A DNA stretch of 46,915 nucleotides from assembly GCA_001566295.1 (NCBI GenBank), contig KQ964298.1, positions 1 to 46,915 of the forward strand. Direction: 5' to 3'. The notes under the pieces were generated by a model. The model was not told where the DNA came from, ran no database searches, and saw only the letters and a program-made list of their open reading frames with translations. Shown piece after piece: positions 1 through 10,224 of the stretch (the stretch's first letter is position 1; every line of letters starts with the position of its first letter). The position numbers and the translations under genes were made by a program. This DNA comes from Microdochium bolleyi. Its lineage: Eukaryota; Ascomycota; Sordariomycetes; Xylariales; Microdochiaceae.

Positions 1-33
1 CCTCCTCCTCCTCCTCCTCCTCCTCCTCCTCCT
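1..33. repeat. (CCT)n microsatellite
   Basis: Eleven perfect CCT units open the window, 26 nt before the start codon of the RNase T1-like gene. This probably lies in its pyrimidine-rich promoter or 5' UTR. CT tracts near the start are common in filamentous fungal genes; any regulatory role here is inference. Confidence 0.9.
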
Positions 34-58
34 CATCGTCTCCCGCCTAGCCGCCAGC

Positions 59-678
59 ATGCGCGTCACCGGCTTCCTCACCGCCCTGCTCGCCAGTGCC
101 ACGGCCATCACCGCCGCTGCCCTCCCGGCCGAGGCCCAGGCGCACCATCTCCAGGCCCGTGCCAGCGGCGCCACCTGCGGCTCCGTGTCCTACTCGGCCG
201 CCGCCATTACCGCCGCCGGCCAGCGCGCCTGCCAGAACTACAAGAACAACAACACCCCCGGCAATTACCCCCACACCTTCAACAACCGCGAGGGCTTTGT
301 CTTCGCCACCGCGGGACCCTACATCGAGTTCCCCATCCTCAAGAGCGGCTCCCTCTACGACGGCGGCGCCCCCGGCCCAGACCGCGTCATCGTCAACAGG
401 AACTCGTGCGCCCAGGCCGGCGCCATCACTCACACCGGCGCCAACGGGAACGCATTTCTCATGTGCAAGTAAGTAGTCGTCCGCACGCGCGCAGTCAATC
501 GTCAAGCCCGCCGTGCTCTATCACGGGGCAATGCTTGTGAACACATGTACTGACCTCCTCTCGCAGGGAAGACAAGTCCTCAACATCGCCCAACAGCGCC
601 TTCCGCGGCGGGCTCCCCAGCCTGGGCCAGTCGTCAGCCGGTGCCGCCATGGCGGTCCTCGTCGCAGCCGTGCTGTGA
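59..678 (+). CDS. Secreted guanyl-specific ribonuclease (RNase T1/N1 family) with hydrophobic C-tail
   Basis: Exons 59-468 and 567-678 (173 aa). The intron starts GTAAGT, has a TACTGAC branch and ends CAG; splicing replaces a stop that would follow the RNase fold directly. RNase T1 enzymes cleave single-stranded RNA after G through a 2',3'-cyclic phosphate. The residues matching T1 Tyr38, His40, Glu58, Arg77 and His92 are all visible as Y70, H72, E90, R109 and H125 (motifs NYPHTF, IEFPIL, DRVIV, THTGA). The N-terminal ~26 residues form a signal peptide. Oddity: the family normally ends near the last Cys, but here exon 2 adds about 36 residues, rich in Ser/Gly and ending in AAMAVLVAAVL. This resembles a short GPI-attachment signal with a small-residue site near S159-G162. 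Family assignment is firm; GPI anchoring is inference. Confidence 0.93.
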
Positions 679-1038
679 AAGGTTTTCGTCTCGTTACCCT
701 GGGCTTGCTTTATCCGGGACATCACTCATCCGCTATTTTTTGTTTCACGAGACCACGGGATCACGGACGTCTTGGATAGATTCACGTTGCGGCGCCTTTT
801 TAGAAGCGATTATACACCAATTATGTTTTTTCTTGCAGATTTCTGCGCTGCCAATGGGGTATTTTCTAGCTGCGATGTACATGACATTACACGGGTCATC
901 GTCAGCGCTTGTCGTGCCTTTGCGTGGCGGTGGTATCTTGCTCTCGACCTCTGGTTGTAAGGCGCCCAGACTACACTGTTCCTGACTCGTGGTGTCCGCA
1001 TTTCCTCTCGTCGAGATCAGTTCAGACTGATGCTCCCC
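679..1038. other. Intergenic, convergent 3' flanks
   Basis: About 360 bases between the 3' ends of two convergent genes. It is AT-richer than the flanking exons and presumably holds both 3' UTRs. No RNA gene or repeat was seen. Confidence 0.6.
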
Positions 1039-1512
1039 TTACATGCTCAGCATGTCGACGAACAGGTCGAACTGTTCGTCACTACTAACACCATTGTCGT
1101 CGAAGTCGGGTATCGTGTCGCTCAGGCTGTGCACGCTCGAGCCGCCACTGCTGCTACTGCCAGCCTTAGCTAACAGCGGGTGATTCTACCATGGCGCCGC
1201 AACAGACCTATCATCAGCTTCGTCCAGCCCCAAGGAGAAAGAGCCACGAGGGCAGCTAGATCCCACGCCCGCTTCCACCGATAATCTCTTGAGAGAAAAC
1301 TGACTTACCTCATCTTGCCTGAGCAGCCCGGGCCCGGCCGCCCGCACTGTCGCGCCACCTGCCTCCGTTGACGGCGGGAACCGAGGTACTGGTGCCGCGA
1401 GCGTGAGCGCCACTGGCCACGCGACCAGTGCGGTGGTGAGCTTAGAGAATATGTTTCTGATCTTGAGGCCGGGCAGCATGTCGGCGATCCTGAACGCTGT
1501 GTACGGCGACAT
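1039..1512 (-). CDS. Small hypothetical protein, likely secreted, Cys-free
   Basis: Two exons on the minus strand, 1512-1309 and 1185-1039 (116 aa). The intron has a GTAAGT donor, a GCTGAT branch and a TAG acceptor, and it closes in phase 0. Residues ~20-40 hold basic residues followed by a hydrophobic run ending LTLAAPVP, which looks like a signal peptide with cleavage after AA; starting at Met12 (1479) would give a cleaner one. The middle is Pro/Gly/Ala-rich. The C-terminal ~40 residues are Ser- then Asp/Glu-rich (for example DTIPDFDDNG) and end in FVDMLSM. There is no cysteine and no recognised domain. The intron lacks an in-frame stop over most of its length, so expression data would settle the model. 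Function unknown. Confidence 0.55.
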
Positions 1513-1670
1513 TAGGGAGGATCGACCGAGGAGCAGAGAGCGGGGAGGAGCGGGGAGGTATGTACGCTTTTAGCAAAAGCGTGGCGCTACGGCCGCATTG
1601 CCTTTCGCGGCACTTGTGTGTGAGGAGAGTTCGAGACAGGGTAAGACAGATCAGTTGATGACGCTGTGTG

Positions 1671-1872
1671 AGAGTGGTGTGGGACGAGCGGGTGTGCGTG
1701 CCGTCAAAGGTCTCAGATCGAGAAAGACATGACCGTAGGTTTTCACGACCGTCTTTTTAAGTCCATGCATGACGGGAGGCAGATGCTGGACTGGGACAAC
1801 GATATTTGTAAGACGTTGCATGCACATGTTGACTGTCCGTGTGGGATTGACCGCCCCGTGCCATGACTCTGG
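1671..1872. repeat. Dispersed repeat, copy A (~200 bp)
   Basis: This segment matches 5063-5291 along its length. Paired landmarks are agagtggtgtgggacgagcg here versus agagtagtatatagcgagcg there, and the shared end catgactctgg (1862-1872 versus 5281-5291). The copies are colinear except for a ~25 nt insertion in copy B. This copy keeps more G and C, so it looks less mutated. No ORF of known type; origin unknown, possibly a MITE-like or LTR remnant. The rest of the gap 1513-2456 shows nothing recognisable. Confidence 0.7.
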
Positions 1873-2456
1873 TGTGGGCTATCTTTTTCCAGACCACCAC
1901 CGAAACCATGACCGCCATCTCGACCCAGTCCACGGCCACTGCCACCTTTTCAATCCTTGGACTGACCGTAATCACCACTATTGTGTTCGTGACAAGCCAG
2001 ACAGAGGACGACATAATACGCAGAGCTAATTCAGATGCTTGGCTCTTATGCCCGACGGATCATTTGTGCAAGTTCGATTGAAAAGCTTGTCAATAAGACC
2101 GTTGGCGTAGAGGCACTACTATGTTGCTGGGATCTGTGTGGCAATCTCAATATGCCATTCCATTCGCACAATCAGCCGATGATGCCCAAACGGCGCGGAC
2201 GCGGGGGTTGAACATACCAGGCATTCAAGGGAACCGTAACCTGATTCGAGAACCTCCAAAGGATCCCCCAAGGTACTCCGTTCAAAACATAATCTTCATC
2301 TATTACGATTGAGAGGGAAAGCTCCTAGTCAGAGTGTGATTATATCCGTTCACCATACTCCGTTGCTCGATCTCAGTGACGTCTCTTGTTAGACATTCAA
2401 CATAGTGCGTAATACCTCAGCTCCCCAGACTCGTTGAAGTTTGTCTGCTGAGTGGT

Positions 2457-3753
2457 TTAAAACCAGGGCTCATTGTCTATGATGAACTCCTCCCAAGTCC
2501 GCAGGTTAGCTGTAACGTGCCCAAGCGTCCACTCGAGATCTCGCTGGCCACCGGGTCCGAAGTAGCCCACGTCTTCCAGAGATGCCAGGCTACCTGCCAG
2601 CTGGACCCTCTGCTCCTTGGGCATGTGCGCCAACGACTCATTGATATCAACCTGGTGATACACAACCTTCCTGCCTGTGACCCTAGACCAGCCCCTTGCC
2701 ATCTCGTTCATGTCGTAGTACGCCGTGGCACAGGTCAGGCTTCTTCCGTGGAACCCTTCTGGATCGAGCAATGCCGGGGCAATGAACTTGCCGGTGTCGC
2801 GGATGTCGATCAGCGGAAGCTGCGTAGTCGCCGGCCAGGAAAGAGCGAAAATGTAAGTGTCCTCCGCTGCGTCAGTAGACTACATTGCCCTCCAGTCAGC
2901 ACTCGCTCGTCTCTTGAACTCCGTCGAGTGGGAGAAGAAAACAATCTACGCAGGTCTCCTGACACATGCTTGGCACACACACTTGGCCTGGAGGGTAAGT
3001 AACAGACAGCACTTTACTCACCTGTTGCGGTCTCATCCCCTTCTGGGCCTCGAGGTGGTTCTGCATATACCAACCCGCCATGAAGAAGGTGCGCTTCATA
3101 TCGACGTCGAGTGCCCGGATGTATTCTTCCACCAAGGCCTTGCTCTCAAAGTGGTGCGGTGCAGCGACGATGCCGACCCCATTGGCCGTGGCCATCTTTG
3201 ATATGCTCGGCAGCGACGACCATATGAGCTGCCCAACCCCGGCTGCAACAGCTGCGTCGGCAATTGCTTTGCCTTGAGTAGTCTCGACCGCCGGATCGCC
3301 TGTCTCCCAAACTGTGCCATGATTTTCACCCATTAACAAGAAGCGTGCGCCAGGTTGGCAGCGATCTGTGCAAAGGATTCATGACAAATGGGGTGTGCGC
3401 AAAACCTACAGTTCGTAACCGCAAATACAACTGCCGAGCCAGCCACGGCCTTGGCAAGTGAGGGTGGATGATCGATGTCCGCCTGCATGCATTAGTTAGT
3501 GGCTGTGTGTTTTGTTGCCGTCTCTGCTGTGTGGACAGGCCGTGCCCTTTCGCACAATAGACGCATGAATACGCACCTCGATCATCTCGACACCTTTGCT
3601 AGCCAAGAGCTGAGCCGCAGGCTTGGCCCCGTCCCTAGTTATCCCTCTCAGGGCGAACAAGGATGCGAGCTGAGGCACTTCGAGCACATGCTGGACGATC
3701 GCGCCGCCCTGCTGTCCAGTGGCGCCAAAGACTGTCAGGAGCTTTTTGGTCAT
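2457..3753 (-). CDS. NmrA-like family NAD(P)-binding protein
   Basis: Four minus-strand exons: 3753-3577, 3482-3410, 3311-3022 and 2861-2457 (314 aa). The start is taken at the second Met of a MM pair, just before the Rossmann strand KLLTVFGATGQQGG (GxxGxxG, residues ~4-17). An in-frame ATG 3 nt upstream is equally possible. Later blocks are typical of NmrA-like proteins: VVFAVTNFWE after joining exons 2 and 3, QGKAIADAA, QLIWSSLPS, and LPLIDIRDTGKF. NmrA-like proteins are SDR-related dinucleotide binders, often redox sensors or regulators without the catalytic YxxxK, and some act as reductases. Introns begin GTGCGT, GTAGGT and GTGAGT, the first with an ACTAAC branch. The last acceptor (GGAG before D-T-Y) is chosen for frame and homology. 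The length is normal for the family. The substrate cannot be told. Confidence 0.85.
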
Positions 3754-4653
3754 CATGTCTGAAGGCGAGATCTTCTTTCTCATCCTATTGGTCACCAATG
3801 ACCTTCCGGAACTAGTGCTGACTCCTGATGCGATCTGCCGGTTTTTAACTGTTCTCTAGTACTGACCGCTCGGGGACATCATCGATCCTGAGTGCGCATG
3901 ATTCATCAGCAGGGTTGTGGAAGGAAGCTATGGCAGTGGCGAAGCTGTCCGGCCGGCGGCTCGATTGTCTGCTCCAGCCCGGTCCATGGCTGCATGGTCG
4001 GTTCTTCAGTTCTCCCGAACCCCCAGTCATCCATACGAGACGGCCGGTGGGGGCATGAAATGTGTGTTCGGCCGCGGGCGACGTCCTCGTTCTCTTCAAT
4101 ACTCGGCTCCTGAGCTGCCGCCCAGAATAAATGGCCACCACTCAATACTAGAGGTCCTGACACAATTCGAAGCTGCATTTGATGCCGAGAGGCTTGAAAG
4201 ACCGCCCGGAGACGATGTCTCCACACCGTTATGATGATAAGGCACTGCGACGACATGTTCCCCGGTACCAAAAAGCTCAAGTCACCCACAATGGGGCAGC
4301 TATGGTGCCTCGCAACAGAGAGATTGTAGATTAGCCTCTCATCCGTGCTGGGAAGTTCTGGCGATCGATGGTGGTGCAGGGTTGCGAAGCATGCGTCGGT
4401 TCCGCCGCGACACTCCGAGGATTGGCTATCAAGGAATTGCAGTGCGCCGGATATCCCGACCCGACCTGCTTCGTGCTTACATTTTGCCAGCTGTTGCTTT
4501 GTCAGCCAACTGCCGGGGCCCTTGGCGGTCTGAGAGTTGTGCGAATTGTTCAGGGAACAATTCCTCTCAGCGGCTCGGATGGGAAATGTGCAACATGCTG
4601 GCAGCAGGCCTACGGGGTCGTGATCGCGCCAACCCGGTGATGACGATTCCTAG

Positions 4654-4806
4654 TATCCGTCTCCCAACGCCCTCTTCAGCGCGATGGATGGCACAATCAA
4701 GCTTACTCAGGCCGAAATGGCGCAAGCCAATGCTGACAGGCTGGGAGCTGTCGTAAGAGAGACCAAGGCTAATCCTTGGTTAGAAAAGGTTTCACCCGAG
4801 GTTTGA
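4654..4806 (+). pseudogene. Orphan coding-like exon (50 codons)
   Basis: After a plausible acceptor (GTGATGAC... CCTAG) an open frame of 50 codons reads YPSPNALFSAMDGTIKLTQ and then an amphipathic stretch with AQANADRL and TKANPWLEKVSPEV before TGA. Its composition looks like a real protein tail rather than random translation. I could not find a supported upstream exon: the nearest open frame would need an intron of 17 nt. It is best treated as a gene remnant or as a terminal exon of an unrecognised gene. Confidence 0.25.
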
Positions 4807-4994
4807 TTTCAGCTTTGGGTGAAGTGGCCTACCGAGGTGCCGTGGAAGAGGAAGTTCTACAGGGATCCAACATAGTCCGTCAAGTTCTTACTCAGCCACC
4901 GTACTGCGGTCCAATCCGAATGCTGAACCAGGGAAGACCTTATGAATGTAAGCCCGCAAAGGAGGGGAACCAAGAGCATAAGAACCAAAGGGAA

Positions 4995-5022
4995 TTAGGG
5001 TTAGGCTCAGTTAGGGTTAAGG
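4995..5022 (+). repeat. Interstitial telomere-like TTAGGG motifs
   Basis: Two separated runs are present: TTAGGGTTAGG at 4995-5005 and TTAGGGTTAAGG at 5011-5022. TTAGGG is the telomeric unit of most filamentous fungi. With only two to three imperfect units this could be a telobox-like site, a scar of end repair, or chance. Confidence 0.5.
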
Positions 5023-5062
5023 TAGGTACTTAAGTAGGTTAACCTTCTGTCAAACCTGTATA

Positions 5063-5291
5063 AGAGTAGTATATAGCGAGCGTACATGCGTGCGTGCGTC
5101 GAAGGTTTCAAATAGGGAAAGACATAACCACAGATTCACGATCGTAGTTCAGTCCATGGCAATGGTCAAGGATGCCGGGCTGGATCAATGATATTTATAA
5201 GACCTTGTCTCCACTAGCTCTGAGAGCAAAGAGTTGCATACACATAGTGGATGTCCGTGGGTGGGATTTAGCTTTCCTTGCATGACTCTGG
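5063..5291. repeat. Dispersed repeat, copy B (RIP-like mutated)
   Basis: Diverged duplicate of 1671-1872. Most differences are transitions making this copy richer in A/T: gtctcagatcg in copy A becomes gtttcaaatag here, and gacatgaccg becomes gacataacca. That bias fits repeat-induced point mutation, the premeiotic C-to-T mutation of duplicated DNA in Pezizomycotina. It carries an extra ~25 nt (around 5210-5235) absent from copy A. The AT-rich stretch that follows, to 5983, contains no gene I can support. Confidence 0.65.
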
Positions 5292-5983
5292 GGAGATGTT
5301 GTTGGGTCTGCAGCCGAGTGTGTTTTGAAAGTGCCACGCTATCTTGTGGAAGGCTGAGCCTCACTGACTGCGCGTTCTGAAGTAGCATGAGCTGCCTACA
5401 TATTTTAAAAAGATCCAGCTACATTGCCTTGCGCTCGAATAAACATACCAAGGTGAGGTTGCGGCTCTACAATCTAGCAAAGACCGCAGCGGAGAGCTGT
5501 GAGACATTAACCCGGGTGGCTTTGAGTTTGGACCTGGAATATGCGATCAAGGCTGAAGCTGGCAGCTTGATAAGGCGCGGTGTTTAATTCCGGGCTTATG
5601 TCTCAGAGCTCCCCGTGAGCTTGTGTCCGCAAATAGCATAGTACACGTTAATTTACCCTCACGCGTAATTAGCATCGCAAAAAGACTGCTAGTCAGTGGC
5701 TGGATCTTCGCGTTCTGGTCGCCCTGTTTCTTACCGAACATTGAAGGAAAGGCGTGCGTTTTTTCTCATCGATTATTGAGAGGTAGATGATATGTTACAT
5801 ATATTGAACTCAACTCGATTATTTTTGCATTGTAAAATCGGAAGCCTTTACGTTTCGCCAATCCGTTGAGGCTCGAAGCATTGGTAGGCCGCAATGCAGC
5901 AGTAAGTATATCGCGCACCACTGACGGTCACGTTTCTGAGCTACCAATGAGCACCATTGAAAACAAGAACGCTCTTCCACTCT

Positions 5984-7367
5984 CTACTGTGTTGCCTTGA
6001 ATCCAGCTGCCTGCTCTACACTTCCAGAAGACCGCCCGTGTTTGATACCGAACTCTGTAGTCTTCCGAATCTCAGCGTGAGCAGACGGTACAATGTTCTC
6101 CTGGCTGCTCGCGTGAGCCGCGTCGTCGTGGTCGTCAGCGAGCCGGTATGGGGGCGCCTTGCTGATCTGGGCGAGATCGAACGAGTTGGGGTCGTCGTGC
6201 TTCGATGCCGTCCTGCGGCTGGATCTGAATGTGGAGAGCTCGGACAGTTTGATCAGCAGGGGTCGCAGCGCGGTGAGAGAGGCCGCGAATATGCTGAGGC
6301 CGATCTCGGCGATGGAGCTGCGAAAGAGAAGGCTGTTTAGGAACGAGCACTTGATGAACGGAAAACCGTCGCGAGTATAGAACCTTTGTGGGGGACTTAC
6401 TACAGGGTCGCCTCGAGGCTGAGTTGAATCGTCTTCGCTGCGGCCAAGCCGTAGCTCTCTTCCATCTGCGATATCTCAATCACGAACTTAAGACGCATAA
6501 TTGTGCTTATAGAGCTCCTGGGAACAGGTGAGTTTGGTCAGCATCAAGTCGAAAAGTCGCCATTGGGTGTGCACGAACACTGCGCCAAAGCCGAGGAGCA
6601 CCAGCACGAAGATCTTGAGCTTCGTCTTGAGCTGTACTTTCCAGAGCATGTACACTGGGAGGAGCTGTCCGATGTTAGCATCCTGAGTGAAAAGTCACAC
6701 AAGGGGACCAGCCTCTGCTGTGAGCTACTCACTGCATAGAACCAACTGACCGCCATGTCCACGACTGACAGCACGATGCCCCCGAGCCCGATCGTCTCTG
6801 TCGAGATGCAAGTGCCCACGCCGACGCCCCAGGCGACAGAGAGCGGTCTGCACTGCAGGGCGAAAAGGAGGCCAACGCCAATTGAAGTGGCGCCCACGAC
6901 GGCCATCGTGCTGAGCAGCAGCCACCGCACCAGGGTCATCCCAGCTTTGTCGGAGAGTCGGAGGAGGACGAGGCCAATGCCGATCTTCGATAATCCGGTG
7001 GCTAAGATGTACACGACCTGAGCGCAAGTAAAGTACTGTTTGGTCAAGACCACGAAAGGGTTAGTCTATGGCGATGAGAAAACATATGCTCGGTGACAGA
7101 ATTGCTGCCACAGGTTACTGCACCTACTTTAGCGGCTTCCATCATGTCGAAACCCGGCTCGATCCTAGTGGCGCCTATTCCTAAATCGACAGCGCGCAGC
7201 TCCATGGCCACAAAGATGACGAAGCCGAGGAAGGCGACGCCCATCGTGTAGTCATCGTAACCCATTGATCCTTTCCCCATCCGCGCCCAGAATCGAGTGG
7301 CAATCGCGAAGCCATTGACCACAATGAGACTGATCCCGAGAGGGTAGTAAGCCTCTCGTACACCCAT
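5984..7367 (-). CDS. Fungal rhodopsin-domain 7TM integral membrane protein
   Basis: Five minus-strand exons: 7367-7128, 7035-6733, 6682-6579, 6517-6401 and 6317-5984 (365 aa). Seven hydrophobic segments follow in order: ISLIVVNGFAIATRFW; TMGVAFLGFVIFVAM after the family GYDDY motif; VVYILATGLSKIGIGLVLL; LLLSTMAVVGATSIGVGLLF; IVLSVVDMAVSWFYA; IFVLVLLGFGAVSSISTIM; and IAEIGLSIFAASLTALRPLL. The cytosolic tail is Ser/Asp-rich. The order and the ending LRPLL are typical of the fungal rhodopsin-domain family (related to Pth11-type proteins), plasma-membrane proteins of mostly unknown ligand. No retinal-type lysine is expected. The start at 7367 (MGVREAYYP) gives the usual short N-terminus. Donor 3 (GTTCGT) is weak but restores frame and homology. 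Exon 5's acceptor has an earlier AG that would break the frame. Confidence 0.85.
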
Positions 7368-8543
7368 TGTGCGCGCGCGTTCTAGTGAAACAGCGAAGCA
7401 GGAGGTGCCACTGGAGAGGAGACATGTATGGTCCAAATAGGTAAGTCGTTCAAGAGAAGCCGATGCTTTCTATACTGCGAGAAAACCTTGGGCGTGGGCA
7501 CCAGCCTGCTCCGGGTTTGATTTTCATTTCTACCTAGTGATAAACCTGGCTCGGCACAGTTTGCCCGGAATATGATGTGCAAGGGCAAGTCTCGTTTCGT
7601 TGCACCGAAGCCGCGAGGTCGATTCCACATCGAAATGTGATCGCGACATGAATGCAGTCGGCATGCATTCGAGGCACTGTGGGCCATTAGTTATGAGATG
7701 TGACCAACAAGTGTTGGTTGTCGACACCGTTCATACAAATACAAAATGCGTCAGGATCATTGTCAAAGGAATCAGAAGCAGCCTGTAAATGCGAAGCAAA
7801 CAAAACAGATGGACCCCAGCTTGCCTGGTGGCCTATCACTTGCCCGCGGACCTTTGCACAGTTTCCGATCCTTGCAACTGGAGATGACATTCAGCTTTGC
7901 GTTTCTTGGAAGTGGGAAGCGGCAAGGGTCAGTGCAAGGACCTCGAAGGCATGGCACGCCGGACTCGCTGGTAATTGCCCTTTCCAACCACATGAGGCAG
8001 ATAACGGCCTTCCTCCTCCCTGGTCTTGATTGCTGTGTCATGCGGACTGTGCCGCAGCTGAGAATGCTAGCTGAGATCCGACGCTGGCTCTCGCGCAATC
8101 ACGTCCGGGGTGTGTGTGGGTGTGTGGGCGAGATCTGGCATGGCTCCGCTCACAACGTGTGACCAACTGCATGAGCCTGCTTCTAGCCAGGATGCGCGTC
8201 CACTGGGATGCTCGAACTCTTCCAGGGTCCCATCGAGGCTCTGCTCGGCCCGCTTGGCGGGTGTAACACTCGTTAATCCTCGTTCTCTGTACCCGACAGA
8301 AGTCGGGCCGTTGAGTTCGCTGCGGCAGCGGAAATGACCTAGCCCCCTTTAGGTGCGCGACATGGAGAAAGCAATCCATACTCAGGAATCAGTGTGATGG
8401 TCTGGTGCCTCCCGTGAAATGTGCTCGAGTCTGGGCCGATTGCGTCTCACGTCTCACTGTTTACGCCAAAGCAATCCGTCGCCTTAAGCCCAATAATCGC
8501 AGTTGAGTGAGAGATTCTATTGAGAACTAAGCTAAGAGCTCGC
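7368..8543. other. Intergenic, upstream of 7TM gene
   Basis: About 1.2 kb between the start of the rhodopsin-domain gene and the end of the kinase gene. Several open frames of 60-140 codons overlap one another on both strands without domain signals or consistent splice sites. No RNA gene or repeat was seen. It should contain the promoter of the 7TM gene. Confidence 0.5.
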
Positions 8544-9650
8544 TCACTTTGGGCCCGGCAGTGACTCGATGAGCTGGATCGTCTCGTGGTCGACGATGGC
8601 GGCGCAGTATCTCGCGCTCATCGCCACGACTCTCTCCTTGCGCTGCATGTTGTACGGCGTCAACATCCAGCCTAGCCCAGCGAGGCACGACTTGCGGTAC
8701 TCCACCATGACCTCCGGGTCCTCAACCGTGAGCTCCGGCACGCCGAACCGGTGCAGGGCGTCGAGGTAGTGCTTCAAAATCTCTATCTCATGTTTCTTCC
8801 GGTCTTCGATGGACAGTGCTCCCACGACAAAGTATGCAAAGTCGTGGAAGGCGCACCCAATGTGCAAGGTCTGCCAGTCGATGAAACGCGGGTTGCCCGC
8901 CTTGTCGAGGAATGTGTTGCCGGTGTGCGGGTCTCCGTGCAGCAGCGTCATGAAGCGCGGGTTCTTGGTCGCGAAGTGCTTCTGTAGCGCCGCGACGACG
9001 CGCTCGCCAGAGTCCTTGATGATGGGCGGGAACTCTGGGCGCCCCTCGCCGTTGATCATGTTGTCCCAGTTCATAGTGAGTCCCAGCATGACGGTCTCGT
9101 AGCCGGGCGTGATCCACGCGTTCTCGCCAGTCGGTGTGATGCTCCATGTCGAGCTGTGCAGGGCGGCAAGCTGCTCGACGCCGACCTTGACGCGGTCGAC
9201 GGACCAGTCATCAAGCGGGTTGCCAAAGGTGGCGCCGGCGTGGTTCAGATCTTCCATGATGTTGATGCCCTGGCCCATCTCCAGGTCCTCGCCGGCCCAC
9301 CAGACTTTGGGAAGGATGAGCTCGGGCCGAAGCTTGGGGGCCACTTTCGAGAAGAAGAGAGCTTCGCGGGTGTAAATGAGCTTGAGTATCTCTGAGTATC
9401 CTTCAAGGTTGAACATGGCTGGGTTCAGCCCACCCTTGACGCAGAGATGACACGGCCGAGCGTCGCTGTCGACATTGTCATCGTAGTGCAGAGTAATGAA
9501 TAGTTTGGTCGCGGTCTCGTCGAGGACGGATCGGGTCACCTCAACGGTCTTGATCTTGCGGCCGAGGACACTACTGAGCCACTCGGCGGTGACCTGATCC
9601 GCGGTCCGAGGTAGAGGGATCATGCTGAGGGAGCCCATGTTGTCTGGCAA
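8544..9650 (-). CDS. EcKL/APH-type small-molecule kinase
   Basis: Single-exon gene of 368 aa with a protein-kinase-like fold of the aminoglycoside phosphotransferase superfamily, closest in pattern to the ecdysteroid-kinase-like (EcKL/CHK) group. Visible motifs: the ATP-lysine region CHLCVKGG (K72), the REALFF helix glutamate (E96), the Brenner catalytic loop LLHGDPHTGN (H238, D240, N245) and the metal-binding RFIDWQ (D258). It would transfer phosphate from ATP to a hydroxyl on a small molecule. In insects these act on ecdysteroids; in fungi the substrates are unknown, and detoxification or choline-like substrates are only guesses. No signal peptide, so cytosolic. A second Met four codons in (9638) is an alternative start. 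All catalytic residues are intact. Confidence 0.9.
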   Translation of the reverse strand: MPDNMGSLSMIPLPRTADQVTAEWLSSVLGRKIKTVEVTRSVLDETATKLFITLHYDDNVDSDARPCHLCVKGGLNPAMFNLEGYSEILKLIYTREALFFSKVAPKLRPELILPKVWWAGEDLEMGQGINIMEDLNHAGATFGNPLDDWSVDRVKVGVEQLAALHSSTWSITPTGENAWITPGYETVMLGLTMNWDNMINGEGRPEFPPIIKDSGERVVAALQKHFATKNPRFMTLLHGDPHTGNTFLDKAGNPRFIDWQTLHIGCAFHDFAYFVVGALSIEDRKKHEIEILKHYLDALHRFGVPELTVEDPEVMVEYRKSCLAGLGWMLTPYNMQRKERVVAMSARYCAAIVDHETIQLIESLPGPK

Positions 9651-10224
9651 GATCCTTGATGTCTGTCAGCTTGGTGAATATGAGTTTTACTGAACTTTGA
9701 GGGGAGACTCTAGTTTTCTGCTCAGCAAGAAAGCTTGGGACCAAGGAGAAAGGAACGAGACGTGACACTGTCCTTCAGCGGAAATTGACAAGGTCAGGGC
9801 ATGCTCTAGCGAGGGGATAACTGAACCTGGCGCCGAGCCTGTTCGATGCATGCAAGTTTGGGTCCTTGCAACCAACAATTTCCCCTGAAGAGTCAAGCCG
9901 GGGTTGGGCGCTTACTAACATCTGCTGCATGACGGTTGCTTATCAGGTGCATGTAAGTGGAACTCTGTTGCATCCCTGTAAAGTTGCGGAGGAGCTGGAG
10001 CGCTTGATATTTCTACCATCCCTTCGCAAACTGGTGCTGTAGACGACACGGACAAGAACGACACCCCTCTGTTATACATAACATTGAATTTGAAGTGCCG
10101 CAATACTGCAAGTAGCCTTCAACGCTAAGGGAAGTGTTAGGCACGCAGATGACTCTTGGAGGCCTTTGCCCTCCTTTGACAACAGTATGTGATACCTGTC
10201 AATGGCCGCGCAACTTTCACAAAC

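Larger units (their letters stand above)
3757..5062. other. Intergenic with no intact gene
   Basis: About 1.3 kb with no convincing complete gene. It holds a coding-looking fragment (4654-4806) and short telomere-like motifs (4995-5022), listed separately. Several overlapping open frames at 4345-4756 lack homology that I can recognise and are mutually shadowing. Confidence 0.5.

Noticed and set aside
2896..3021. Extension of the NmrA exon 3 through its intron
   Set aside because: The read-through frame ends early, while splicing at GTGAGT restores the conserved DTYIFAL block in frame.
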